DNA of 64,000 nucleotides, from positions 1 to 64,000 of the IMG/VR virus record IMGVR_UViG_3300025892_000012, one strand, 5' to 3'. The notes under the pieces are model-generated. The model had not been told where the DNA came from, ran no database searches, and saw only the letters and a program-made list of their open reading frames with translations. This stretch comes from a virus. Positions 55,093 through 63,239 of this stretch are shown piece by piece. The stretch's first letter is position 1. Every line of letters begins with the position of its first letter. The position numbers were made by a program, and so were the translations under genes.

Positions 55093-55686
55093 ATGGCAGA
55101 TTTAATTTTAGGAAACACTACTGTAATGACAGAAAGTGGAGGTAATGTTACACTTGCTGATTTTTTTGAAGCTAAAATATTACAAATAGATTATGGAATG
55201 CACAGTAGCACTTATTACGACAGTGGCCAGGGTACTGCATTTCCTGGAACCACTTTACCTGGAGAACTTGGTGATGGAAGTGTAAATTTAACTCCTACCA
55301 GTTCCAGTAATTTTATAGAGATTTCGTATACAATGCATTGTGGACAACATGCCACATGGAATTTATTTTTCTTTAGAACATATTACAGTGTAGACGGAGG
55401 TAGTACTTATGCATATGTAACAGATACTGGAGGTGGAGCAATAGGTTATCATTCAGGTTGGAATGGCTCACCTTTTATAGCATCTGCCTGTGTGATTAAA
55501 CCGGTGACTTTTTTTACTAGCACAAATCAAAATATAAAATTTCGAATGAATTCTTGTAAAGAAAGTAATTCAGCAACAGGATTAGCACTCAACGTAAACA
55601 CAAGTACTAATGATAGCTCAAAAACTACAAATTTTTCAGGTGCTTGTTCATCATTGATAGTAAAAGAATTAAAAGGACCATTATGA
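55093..55686 (+). CDS. Tip protein 2 of cassette array
   Basis: A 197-aa protein with tag DLILGNTTVMTESGGN, followed by a beta-rich domain (NFIEISYTMHCGQHATWNLF, NIKFRMNSCKESNS). This resembles a fold repeatedly seen in small phage tip proteins (x-F-I-E-I-x-Y ... V-K-E-L). Four cysteines are unusual for this window. It overlaps the next chaperone gene by ATGA. Confidence 0.72.
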   Translation: MADLILGNTTVMTESGGNVTLADFFEAKILQIDYGMHSSTYYDSGQGTAFPGTTLPGELGDGSVNLTPTSSSNFIEISYTMHCGQHATWNLFFFRTYYSVDGGSTYAYVTDTGGGAIGYHSGWNGSPFIASACVIKPVTFFTSTNQNIKFRMNSCKESNSATGLALNVNTSTNDSSKTTNFSGACSSLIVKELKGPL

Positions 55687-56045
55687 CAGACATTGTTAAC
55701 GCTATAGAATCTTTAGTTGATAAAGCTAAATTCAGTATTGAAGATGGAGATTATGACAAAATTGTTTGGAAAGATGAAAGAACTATTCCCACAAAAGCAC
55801 AAATAGAAACAAAGATTACTGAATTAGAAGCTGAAGAACCTGTGCGAATTTTACGATTACACAGAGATAGATTATTACAAGAAACAGATTGGGTATCTGC
55901 TAGAAGTGTTGATTCAGGTACACCAGTGTCTCAAGAATGGGTTGCATATAGACAAGCACTTAGAGATTTGCCAGTTACAGCAGAACCACAACTAGATGAA
56001 AATGGTAATTTGACAAATGTCACTTGGCCAGTAAAACCAGTATAA
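55683..56045 (+). CDS. Tail assembly chaperone-like protein 2
   Basis: 120 aa from ATG 55683, chosen because of the ATGA overlap and AAAGGA upstream. The conserved half has VRILRLHRDRLLQETDW (54-70), YRQALRDLP (89-97) and the ending NVTWPVKPV. The N-terminal half (about 1-50) is unlike the other copies. Coupled to tip 2. Confidence 0.8.
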   Translation: MTDIVNAIESLVDKAKFSIEDGDYDKIVWKDERTIPTKAQIETKITELEAEEPVRILRLHRDRLLQETDWVSARSVDSGTPVSQEWVAYRQALRDLPVTAEPQLDENGNLTNVTWPVKPV

Positions 56046-56055
56046 AAGGATTAAA

Positions 56056-56331
56056 ATGGATTACACAATAACATTAACAGATACTGAAGACAAAGCACTG
56101 GCATATGCCGCTGCAAGTCAACAGGATTGGATTGATAACGTAGTTCACAATCGTTGTCGCATTGCAATTGATGACATTGTAAAACTTGCAATAGACAAAT
56201 TTATTGCTGCTGGTGAAAGCATGCCAGGAAATAAAGACCAAATTGTTGCAATTGCATTTGAAAGAGGTTGGGTCAAAACTGCAGCACAAAGAAATGAAGA
56301 AGCACAAGCCGAAATGGAGAAACAAGCATAA
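56056..56331 (+). CDS. Conserved small phage protein
   Basis: A 91-aa helical protein: DYTITLTDTEDKALAYAAAS, then QQDWIDNVVHNRCRIAIDDI, ending in a Gln/Glu/Ala-rich tail. I recognise this as a small family found near tail genes of many phages, often annotated hypothetical; no function is established. It is the only copy in the array and breaks the otherwise regular tip-chaperone-cap order. AAAGGA precedes the start; one-base overlap with the next gene. Confidence 0.75.
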   Translation: MDYTITLTDTEDKALAYAAASQQDWIDNVVHNRCRIAIDDIVKLAIDKFIAAGESMPGNKDQIVAIAFERGWVKTAAQRNEEAQAEMEKQA

Positions 56332-56816
56332 TGCCAGTTTTAGGAGCCGTAGCAAGACCTAATATCACTAGTTCATCAACAATCATAGATCATAAAGAAT
56401 ATCTTGGTGGACATGCGGATATAATTTCAAATCCTGGCTATTATACTTTTTATGCACACTATACACCAGGAAATGTATCTGTCATAGTGCGTGGAATAAA
56501 TATGGCGAGTAGTGACTATACGGCATCTAGTGGCAAAGATATTTTAATATCCACATCAGCAATAACATTAAACTCTGATGATATCATACAAATTATCGGA
56601 TATGGAACTAGCACTTCTGCCATATTAACCAAAAGCGATATGAACATCACTGGTGGACAGGCAATCAATCTAGAAAAAGTGGATAGTAAGATTTATATGA
56701 ATCGTAATCAGTATTCTGCAAATTTACATGTGCCCGCAGGATACAATGCATTCTTTGCTGGACCTATGAATTTTACAGGCACATTAACAATTGATGGCGT
56801 TTTAAACATAATTTAA
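56331..56816 (+). CDS. Cap-type protein 2 with binding module
   Basis: A 161-aa protein. Residues 30-105 form a beta module (YYTFYAHYTPGNVSVIVRGI, then DYTASSGKDILISTSAITL) of a type common in phage fibres. The C-terminus is the short solenoid cap (AGYNAFFAGPMNFTGTLTID, then GVLNII). It is the full-length relative of the truncated gene at 63571. Starts with a one-base overlap (TAATG). Confidence 0.75.
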   Translation: MPVLGAVARPNITSSSTIIDHKEYLGGHADIISNPGYYTFYAHYTPGNVSVIVRGINMASSDYTASSGKDILISTSAITLNSDDIIQIIGYGTSTSAILTKSDMNITGGQAINLEKVDSKIYMNRNQYSANLHVPAGYNAFFAGPMNFTGTLTIDGVLNII

Positions 56817-56825
56817 AAAGAAGAT

Positions 56826-57404
56826 ATGAGTGGAGTTATAAAACTAGGTTCAACAACATTTGGCACAGAGAACAATGGCAAGATAGATTTGACCAATGTT
56901 GGTGAAATCGCTTACAATAATCATCCTGCATTTTTTGCATGGTTAAGTACTCTTCAAAATAACTTTACTGATCAAACATATGTCAAAGTTGCGTATAATT
57001 CCATAGATATAGACACTCACAATTCTTTTGATACTACTTCTTTTGTTGGTAGATATACTATACCTGATGGTTGTAGTGGAACTTATCAAATAAGTGCTAG
57101 AGTTACTGGATGGGCAGTAACAGATACAAACCTAAGAGATGACCACTTATATTTAAGAAAAAATGGTTCTAATTATGAAGGTGTGGCGAATAGATGGGCA
57201 GGAAATGATATAGCACACCATTCTAATGTGCTAACAACAATTATAGATTTAAATGCTGGAGATTATTTAGAGATTTATTGTTTTATGAATTCAGTAAATA
57301 GTGCTGATAATAGAGTTTTATCAAAAATGGGTGACTACAACTTAAATAGTGGTTGGGAGGAAATATCAAGATTAACAACTTTTAGTGGATATCGTATAAG
57401 GTAA
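56826..57404 (+). CDS. Tip protein 3, C1q-like jelly-roll
   Basis: A 192-aa protein with tag GVIKLGSTTFGTENNGK. Residues about 37-192 read like a C1q/TNF-type trimeric jelly roll: PAFFAWLSTLQNNF, FVGRYTIPDGCSGTYQISAR, HLYLRKNGSNYEG, NAGDYLEIYCFMNS and the final FSGYRI (C1q domains end in F-S-G-[FY]-x-[IL]). Such domains form trimers that bind proteins or glycans. The domain call rests on pattern reading only. Confidence 0.75.
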   Translation: MSGVIKLGSTTFGTENNGKIDLTNVGEIAYNNHPAFFAWLSTLQNNFTDQTYVKVAYNSIDIDTHNSFDTTSFVGRYTIPDGCSGTYQISARVTGWAVTDTNLRDDHLYLRKNGSNYEGVANRWAGNDIAHHSNVLTTIIDLNAGDYLEIYCFMNSVNSADNRVLSKMGDYNLNSGWEEISRLTTFSGYRIR

Positions 57405-57411
57405 TTAACTT

Positions 57412-57981
57412 ATGGCATCAGAAATACAATTAGGCGGTAAAACAATATTCACGCAAGATGGTAACAACATGCCAGAAATGCATACGAATGTTGTAATACC
57501 CGAAGCAACAAAAACAGCATTAGGATTAAATGCTATACCAGCAGGAACAACAGCAGAAAGACCAGGTACTCCTGCAGTTGGTATGATTCGTTACAACACA
57601 GATTTTAAATGTATTGAATACTATGATACTAATAGTCTATCTGGTTCAACTTGGCACAGTGTAGGGCCTTTTGTTACTGTAAAATTTAATGGCTTTAATG
57701 GTTCTGTCATGAATTGGTGGGGTAATTATTCAAGTATAACGAGAAATGCAACAGGACATTATACATTAACTTTTGCAACAGCAGTTGGTGATTATATGTG
57801 GTATATTGATACCGATACAAATAATTCAAGGAGTGGTAATCACGTAATGGGACTAAGTGGTTTTGGTAGTTATTATTTTGTTTATAATTCAACTTATTTT
57901 ACATTTACAATAGGTGATATTATTACACCAGCACGGTCAGATGCCGATATAGTTTGGGTTTCTCTATGGAGTATATCATGA
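57412..57981 (+). CDS. Tip protein 4 of cassette array
   Basis: A 189-aa protein: tag SEIQLGGKTIFTQDGNNMPE, then AERPGTPAVGMIRYNTDFKC (a common phage fibre segment), then a C-terminal beta domain VTVKFNGFNGSVMNWWGNYS followed by HYTLTFATAVGDYMWY. The last domain resembles that of tip 8 at 60717. It overlaps the next chaperone gene by ATGA. Confidence 0.75.
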   Translation: MASEIQLGGKTIFTQDGNNMPEMHTNVVIPEATKTALGLNAIPAGTTAERPGTPAVGMIRYNTDFKCIEYYDTNSLSGSTWHSVGPFVTVKFNGFNGSVMNWWGNYSSITRNATGHYTLTFATAVGDYMWYIDTDTNNSRSGNHVMGLSGFGSYYFVYNSTYFTFTIGDIITPARSDADIVWVSLWSIS

Positions 57982-58397
57982 ATAATTTAATACTTTACAC
58001 AAATGCAGAAGGTTCAGTCTCTAGCATTTGTATCAATGGTGCAGAAGACATCACAAAAGTCAGAAAGTATATATTAGACCATAGTTTAAATGATGCTATT
58101 ATTATAGATGAAGCCGCACTACCAGAAAAAAAATTAGAGTATTGCAAAATAGTAAATGGTGAGTTAATATCAGATGAAGAATATAAAACAAATAAAGCCA
58201 TGCAATTGTTGCGAGAAGAAAGAGAAAAGTTATTGATTCAATCTGATTGGCGTGACCTTCCTTCTTATCCAGGTACAGACCAAGAAGCATGGCGAACATA
58301 TAGACAGGATCTAAGAGACATGACTGAATTAGAATCTCCTAAAATAGATCAATATGGTAATCTAATTGAAGTAGTCTGGCCAACACCACCGGAGTAA
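57978..58397 (+). CDS. Tail assembly chaperone-like protein 3
   Basis: 139 aa from ATG 57978 (ATGA overlap; GGAG 6 nt upstream). The N-terminal 75 residues are unlike the other copies and contain an IDEAALPEKKLEYCKIVNGE stretch known from other phage chaperone-like proteins. The conserved half has LLREEREKLLIQSDW (77-91), YRQDLRDM (108-115) and EVVWPTPPE. Its final codons carry CGGAG for the next gene. Confidence 0.8.
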   Translation: MNNLILYTNAEGSVSSICINGAEDITKVRKYILDHSLNDAIIIDEAALPEKKLEYCKIVNGELISDEEYKTNKAMQLLREEREKLLIQSDWRDLPSYPGTDQEAWRTYRQDLRDMTELESPKIDQYGNLIEVVWPTPPE

Positions 58398-58398
58398 A

Positions 58399-58629
58399 AT
58401 GGGAAACATTTCAATCATCAAAGGTTTTGATTCAGAAGGAATCAGACCAAGCAACGAAATAGTTGTAGACAAGAATGTAGTAGCTGAAGAAGGTTATTCA
58501 CAATTGTTAATTGGTCCTGTTACTGTTCCCAATGTTACTGTAAATGGTAATCTAAACGTGATGACTGAAATAAATATTACTGGAGACTTAACAATTGGTG
58601 AGAACGGTCAACTCAACATCATCGGATAA
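58399..58629 (+). CDS. Cap-type beta-solenoid protein 3
   Basis: A 76-aa protein; residues about 35-76 are solenoid turns: QLLIGPVTVPNVTVNGNLNV, then INITGDLTIGENGQLNIIG. It is closely similar to the cap at 62291 (same turns, same ending). The ribosome binding site GGAG is embedded in the end of the upstream chaperone gene. Confidence 0.75.
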   Translation: MGNISIIKGFDSEGIRPSNEIVVDKNVVAEEGYSQLLIGPVTVPNVTVNGNLNVMTEINITGDLTIGENGQLNIIG

Positions 58630-58634
58630 AACGA

Positions 58635-59159
58635 ATGGGTAATCTTGTATTAAATGGGCAGACAGTATTAGAGCAAGTCGGAACTGCTAAACCTACAGTT
58701 GGTTCTGGTTGGCCTTCTGGTACAATTTGTGGATTTGAAAGATACATTACACCTATTACAAGTCATCAATCTAGTACTACCACATATCAAACTATTACAG
58801 GAACACAAATAGATTATACACCAGTGACAGGTAGTACTTATGTATATTATAGTACAAGTTTTTTAATGACTGGAGAAGATAATAGTGCTTTAGGACATTT
58901 TAAACTATTATTAGATTACAATACAGTAAATGGAGCGGAGTTTACAATAAGGCAGGGAGTTTATTGGGCAGGAAATCTTATATATTTAGAATGGATATTT
59001 GATTCATGGAGTGGTCCTAAAAATATATTATGTGAGTGTAGGGAGTATAATGCCTCATACACATTTAGATTACATCAAAATGTTAATTGGGATGGAGCAA
59101 GTGATTCGGCAACTGGACCATATAAATCTCCAGTAACTAAAATATATTCTATAATGTGA
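58635..59159 (+). CDS. Tip protein 5 of cassette array
   Basis: A 174-aa protein: tag GNLVLNGQTVLEQVGTAKP, then a beta domain QTITGTQIDYTPVTGSTYVY ... HFKLLLDYNTVNGAEFTIRQ ... ILCECREYNASYTFRLHQ. This fold resembles other small phage surface proteins. It is followed by another tip gene rather than a chaperone. Confidence 0.72.
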   Translation: MGNLVLNGQTVLEQVGTAKPTVGSGWPSGTICGFERYITPITSHQSSTTTYQTITGTQIDYTPVTGSTYVYYSTSFLMTGEDNSALGHFKLLLDYNTVNGAEFTIRQGVYWAGNLIYLEWIFDSWSGPKNILCECREYNASYTFRLHQNVNWDGASDSATGPYKSPVTKIYSIM

Positions 59160-59166
59160 GAAACTA

Positions 59167-59766
59167 ATGGCAACACTTAAACTCAACAACACAACAGTTT
59201 TTACAGAATCAAATGGTGCTGCGAGTATTCCAAGTGCGGTCAAGTTTCCTGCTGGACATGTTGTACAAGTTGTAGAATTACATGATGATAATTATGTAAC
59301 AATAAATGCTGCATCCATTAAATGTTATGATGTTCAAATTACAACCAAACAATCAAATTCAAAAATTTATGTGATAGCAAATTTAGGTCACAGTAACTAT
59401 AATCATGATGTTGATAGAGCATTGGCAATGGGATATAAAGTTGGTGGGGTATCCACAAATTCTTCTGATTATATTGCTTTACAAAGTTCAAAATATACTA
59501 GGCAAATAGAAGGAAATTTAGGTAGTTTTTGGACACAAGATACAGGAGACCCAGGTGGAGGAAGTTGGAGTGGAACTTACGGAATAAGTTCGGTGATGTT
59601 TACTAAACTACATGCTCCTAATGTTCCTAAAGATACACTATTATCATATTCGTTGTGGGGTTCTTCAGATGGTACATTCTACATTGGCACATCCAATTCT
59701 ACAGGAGGTGGAACACCTAATGGTTATGACAATAGTATTACTTTAATGGAGATTTCTAATGGTTAA
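59167..59766 (+). CDS. Tip protein 6 of cassette array
   Basis: A 199-aa protein: tag ATLKLNNTTVFTESNGAAS, then FPAGHVVQVVEL (a segment shared with the products of 60133 and 61279), then a Ser/Gly-rich beta domain, and the conserved ending ITLMEISNG. The fold resembles that of tip 7 and tip 9. It overlaps the next chaperone gene by 8 nt. Confidence 0.75.
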   Translation: MATLKLNNTTVFTESNGAASIPSAVKFPAGHVVQVVELHDDNYVTINAASIKCYDVQITTKQSNSKIYVIANLGHSNYNHDVDRALAMGYKVGGVSTNSSDYIALQSSKYTRQIEGNLGSFWTQDTGDPGGGSWSGTYGISSVMFTKLHAPNVPKDTLLSYSLWGSSDGTFYIGTSNSTGGGTPNGYDNSITLMEISNG

Positions 59767-60133
59767 GCCAAAACAAATAACCATCAATAATGCTATGGTA
59801 GAATATTATGGCAATTATAGTTGGGGAATGACTGGACCGAACTATACAGATATTATTTGGAAATCTAATCCTGATGAGAAACCAAGTTTAGAAGATTTAG
59901 AAGAAAAGGTAATACTGTTACAACAACAAGAACCATTAAGATTTTTGAGAGAAAAAAGAAACATTTTGTTAAAAGAAACAGATTGGAGAGCAACAGTTGA
60001 CTATCCTGGAACAGACCAAGAGGCATGGTTGACTTATAGACAGGCACTGAGGGATTTACCTGCAACAGCAGAACCAGAATTGGATGAAAACGGAATGCTT
60101 ACAAACGTAACTTGGCCAGAGGAACCAGTATAA
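59759..60133 (+). CDS. Tail assembly chaperone-like protein 4
   Basis: A 124-aa protein; conserved half EPLRFLREKRNILLKETDW (58-76), GTDQEAWLTYRQALRDLP (84-101) and the ending NVTWPEEPV. The N-terminal half (MVKPKQITINNAMVEYYGNY) is distinct from the other copies. It overlaps tip 6 by 8 nt and shares one base with the next tip gene. No cap gene follows this copy. Confidence 0.8.
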   Translation: MVKPKQITINNAMVEYYGNYSWGMTGPNYTDIIWKSNPDEKPSLEDLEEKVILLQQQEPLRFLREKRNILLKETDWRATVDYPGTDQEAWLTYRQALRDLPATAEPELDENGMLTNVTWPEEPV

Positions 60134-60717
60134 TGGCAATACTAAAGTTAAACAGTCATGAAGTGATTACACAAAGTGGAGACAATCGTCCAGAGTTTGG
60201 TGCAAGTGTGCCTGCTGGTTGTATGTTACAACTTAAATCAACTACTAAAACCGACCATTGGGGTGGTTCTGGAGTTTCAAATGGAAATTCAGGTGTTACT
60301 CCATATGCTGTAACTGGATTATCTGTTACAATTACTCCAAAGTTTAATACAAGTAAAATATGGTTATTTGCTGATATTTTTATGGGATTAAATAACTTTG
60401 AAGGATACAATTATTATTGGTCAATTTATAGAAGTATTAATGGAGGAACTAGTTCAGCAATTGGAGTAGGTACAGATAGTAGTGCAACATTTTTTGTTAT
60501 GGGTGGTCATAATATGTATCCTTCTGGAAGTAGTATTCCTTTTGCGGGAGGTAATTCTAAAAATTATTTAGACAGTCCATCTACAATAGATAGTATAACT
60601 TATCAAATAAATGTAGGTGCTGCAGATTCAAATGCTATTTTATATGTTAATAGAAGAGCTAGTGGTGGCAATCCTTGTGGGGTATCAACAATCACAGCAA
60701 TGGAGATAGCAGCATAA
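60133..60717 (+). CDS. Tip protein 7 of cassette array
   Basis: 194 aa from ATG 60133 (TAATG overlap with the chaperone stop; AGAGGA in the chaperone codons is 11 nt upstream). Tag AILKLNSHEVITQSGDNRPE, then VPAGCMLQLKS, beta domain (VTITPKFNTSKIWLFADIFM) and ending ITAMEIAA. The architecture equals tips 6 and 9. An upstream in-frame TTG at 60112 would only add residues from the overlap. Confidence 0.75.
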   Translation: MAILKLNSHEVITQSGDNRPEFGASVPAGCMLQLKSTTKTDHWGGSGVSNGNSGVTPYAVTGLSVTITPKFNTSKIWLFADIFMGLNNFEGYNYYWSIYRSINGGTSSAIGVGTDSSATFFVMGGHNMYPSGSSIPFAGGNSKNYLDSPSTIDSITYQINVGAADSNAILYVNRRASGGNPCGVSTITAMEIAA

Positions 60718-61268
60718 TGGCAACTCTACAACTCGGAAACAAAACACTGTTTACACAATCTGGAAGTGCTGATCCGGAAATAACATCAAATGTAAATTTG
60801 ACAAATGCAGATATGTCTAATGCAGATATGTCTAATGCAAATATTAAAACATCATTTAGTTCATTAGATACTTCTGCATCTCAAGGACCAACAACAGATT
60901 TAACAAATACAACATTACCTATATTTGCTTGTAGAGCATGGGTACATTTTAACGGCATGTCATATGTTACTGTAGAAAGTGAATCTCATTGTGATATATA
61001 TGCTTCTGGTAACGTAAGTAAAGTAGTAAGGGTTGGCGTTGGTTTGTATAAAATTTATTTTTTAACCCCAATGCCAGATACTAATTATTGTGTAACTGGT
61101 TCGCATGTTGCTTCAACCAATAGTTATGGTAATGTTGGTGGAATCGGAGGTTACAATGCTACGGCAGGGGGTATTGAAACAACTTATGTAGGAATAACAT
61201 ACCAATACCACTATAGTAGTTATGGTTTCGTTGACCAAGACCATTTACATATTGCTATTTTCAGATAA
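60717..61268 (+). CDS. Tip protein 8 with short pentapeptide-like repeat
   Basis: 183 aa from ATG 60717 (TAATG overlap). Tag ATLQLGNKTLFTQSGSADPE, then LTNADMSNADMSNANI, a short repeat of pentapeptide type, then a beta domain starting ACRAWVHFNGMSYVTVESES and containing YKIYFLTPMPDTNYCVTGSH. That domain is common in phage fibre tips (R-A-W-V-x-F-x-G ... M-P-D-x-N-Y) and is related to tip 4. Confidence 0.75.
   Translation: MATLQLGNKTLFTQSGSADPEITSNVNLTNADMSNADMSNANIKTSFSSLDTSASQGPTTDLTNTTLPIFACRAWVHFNGMSYVTVESESHCDIYASGNVSKVVRVGVGLYKIYFLTPMPDTNYCVTGSHVASTNSYGNVGGIGGYNATAGGIETTYVGITYQYHYSSYGFVDQDHLHIAIFR
60804..60833 (+). repeat. 15-bp tandem repeat in tip 8
   Basis: AATGCAGATATGTCT occurs twice exactly (60804-60818, 60819-60833) followed by a partial copy; it encodes N-A-D-M-S units between the tag and the binding domain. 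Confidence 0.9.
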
Positions 61269-61278
61269 GGTATAAAAC

Positions 61279-61860
61279 ATGGCAACACTTACGATTGGTG
61301 GAAAAACAGTAGTAACGCAGACAGGCACGGATGAGCCTATAATGACAAGTAATGTTGTGATGGATAATGTTAATGTGAACAATGCATTGGCAAGTGCTAC
61401 GTTTCCTGCTGGACATATGTTAAGACATTTTTATGATGAATATAATTTTAATGGGTCTCCTGCTACAATCACAACAACCGCATCAAATTGGAGCGGTCTA
61501 CAAATTGATATAATTAATCCTAATACAAGTAATTATTTATTTTTACAAATGTTTATTCCTGACGTATATTGTAGCGGTTCAAGTAATGGACTTGGAGGTG
61601 GTTTTGTTTATAGTACAAATTCTTTTAGTTCAGAATCAATTTTAGGTTCATCTGCTTGGTATTTTAATCAACATTCATGGACAAGTTCTGGTTCAAATTT
61701 AAATAATACTAGTTTGACTGTTAGAGTATTACATCCAACAAGTAGTAACTATTCAATAAGACCATATTTTCAGGCTTATAATGCAAGTTTAAGTATAGGA
61801 CAAGGCAATAGTGGCAATAAGTCTATCGCAACATTATTTGCTATGGAGATACAAGGATGA
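61279..61860 (+). CDS. Tip protein 9 of cassette array
   Basis: A 193-aa protein: tag ATLTIGGKTVVTQTGTDEP, an Asn/Val stretch (NVVMDNVNVNNAL), then FPAGHMLRHF and a beta domain (ITTTASNWSGLQIDIINPNT ... LTVRVLHPTSSNYSIRPYFQ) with the ending LFAMEIQG. The architecture equals tips 6 and 7. It overlaps the next chaperone gene by ATGA, with GGAG nearby. Confidence 0.75.
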   Translation: MATLTIGGKTVVTQTGTDEPIMTSNVVMDNVNVNNALASATFPAGHMLRHFYDEYNFNGSPATITTTASNWSGLQIDIINPNTSNYLFLQMFIPDVYCSGSSNGLGGGFVYSTNSFSSESILGSSAWYFNQHSWTSSGSNLNNTSLTVRVLHPTSSNYSIRPYFQAYNASLSIGQGNSGNKSIATLFAMEIQG

Positions 61861-62291
61861 AAACATATTTTGAAGTGGTTATAGATTTAGTAGGTATTGA
61901 AAATATTTGTAACGGACCATCCAATGGACCTGTATCTCAAATTAAATTTATAAATGGATTTGTAAACATACCCACTGAAGAAGAAATCCAAGCAAAGATA
62001 GCAGAACTTCAAGCAGCCGAACCACTACGTCTATTAAGAATAGAACGAAACCAAATTCTTCAACAATCTGATTGGGAAGTTCAACGCAATACAGAACGCA
62101 ACATTACAGATTCAAATCTAATAGACTATCGTAATGCACTCCGAGACCTTCCACAAGAAATAGCAAATGGAAACATTCCAGCACCTACACTGGATGAGAA
62201 TGGAATGCTGGTGTTTGAACATTGGCCGAATCGCTATGAGATAAATATAGAAGATGAACCAACAGCAAACAATTCAGCTAATACAGTTTAA
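61857..62291 (+). CDS. Tail assembly chaperone-like protein 5
   Basis: A 144-aa protein; N-terminal half MKTYFEVVIDLVGIENICNG, conserved part EPLRLLRIERNQILQQSDW (55-73), YRNALRDLP (91-99), then a longer acidic tail ending NNSANTV in place of the W-P-E-K-P ending of the others. ATGA overlap with tip 9; one-base overlap with the cap gene. Confidence 0.8.
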   Translation: MKTYFEVVIDLVGIENICNGPSNGPVSQIKFINGFVNIPTEEEIQAKIAELQAAEPLRLLRIERNQILQQSDWEVQRNTERNITDSNLIDYRNALRDLPQEIANGNIPAPTLDENGMLVFEHWPNRYEINIEDEPTANNSANTV

Positions 62292-62515
62292 TGCCGTCAA
62301 AAAGTAACGCCAAACAAAAATCAATTATAGTTGGTATTAACACAAAAACTTTTACCAATGATGTTGAAGTTGCTGAAAACTATTCTGCAATTCTCAGTGG
62401 TCCTGTAAGTGTACCAAACATCACTGTCAATGGTACTTTAAATGTGATCAACAATCTAAGTGTAGATGGTGATATTGTGATTGGTCCAAATGGTAATTTA
62501 AATCTAACAGGATGA
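62291..62515 (+). CDS. Cap-type beta-solenoid protein 5
   Basis: A 74-aa protein: polar start (MPSKSNAKQKSIIVGIN), then solenoid turns SAILSGPVSVPNITVNGTLN, VINNLSVDGDIVIGPNGNLN, LTG. It is the closest relative of the 58399 cap. No Shine-Dalgarno sequence; coupled by one-base overlap (TAATG). Confidence 0.75.
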   Translation: MPSKSNAKQKSIIVGINTKTFTNDVEVAENYSAILSGPVSVPNITVNGTLNVINNLSVDGDIVIGPNGNLNLTG

Positions 62516-62516
62516 T

Positions 62517-63239
62517 ATGCCCAACGCAAGTTTGACAATAGATGGAACAGAAGTTATCAGCAAAGTAAATGGCTCAACTTCTATTCAAATTGACACCGTA
62601 GAAAGTAATGATATAAAAAATGCACATGGAAATGTTGTTGGTTTTAGATCTGTTCAAATATTTGACACTGTTGGTACATCAACATGGACAAAGCCCGCTG
62701 GTGTAAATTATATAAAAGTTTATGTTACTGGCGGAGGAGGTGGCGGTGGTTCTCACAACCAAGATGATGCTCAAGGAGGTGGTGGAGCAGGGGGAACTAC
62801 AATTAAATGGATTGATGTACGACAAGTAACAAGCGTATCTGTCACAGTTGGAGTTGGAGGTACACGTTCTATTGGTAATTCAGGAGGTGGTGGAGGTCCT
62901 GGAGGCACATCATCTTTTGGTTCGTATTGCTCTGCCACAGGTGGTGAAGAACCAGAAACTTGGGCAGTTGGTGGATATGGTGGTGTTGCTACTGGAGGAG
63001 ATATCAATTTGTATGGTAATGCAGGAATATGTGGCAACATAGATGGCGGTGGCAATGAAGAAAGTAGTGGAGTTGGAGGTGCTTCTTATTGGGGTGGAAC
63101 AGGCAGAGGAGGTAGTGTTTGGGGTGCAAGGTCTAATCCAAATGGATGGGGATGTGGTGGTTCAGGCACCCATGTAAGCACTAATAATGAAGGTGCTGAT
63201 GGATACAAAGGTGCTGTTATTGTAGAGGAATACGTATGA
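62517..63239 (+). CDS. Glycine-rich tip protein 10
   Basis: A 240-aa protein: tag variant ASLTIDGTEVISKVNGS, then FDTVGTSTWTKPAGVNYIKV and a long Gly-rich domain (YVTGGGGGGGSHN, GGGAGG, GGGGGPGG, GGGNEESSGVGG). W-T-K-P-A-G-V followed by Gly runs is a known phage tip module. Gly-rich runs in T-even gp38 adhesins form polyglycine-II sandwiches whose loops bind receptors; similar structure here is inferred. It overlaps the next chaperone gene by ATGA. Confidence 0.78.
   Translation: MPNASLTIDGTEVISKVNGSTSIQIDTVESNDIKNAHGNVVGFRSVQIFDTVGTSTWTKPAGVNYIKVYVTGGGGGGGSHNQDDAQGGGGAGGTTIKWIDVRQVTSVSVTVGVGGTRSIGNSGGGGGPGGTSSFGSYCSATGGEEPETWAVGGYGGVATGGDINLYGNAGICGNIDGGGNEESSGVGGASYWGGTGRGGSVWGARSNPNGWGCGGSGTHVSTNNEGADGYKGAVIVEEYV

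Noticed and set aside
62771-63055. Minus-strand proline-rich open frame
   Set aside because: It is the antisense of the Gly-rich codons of the tip gene; no ribosome binding site and against transcription direction.
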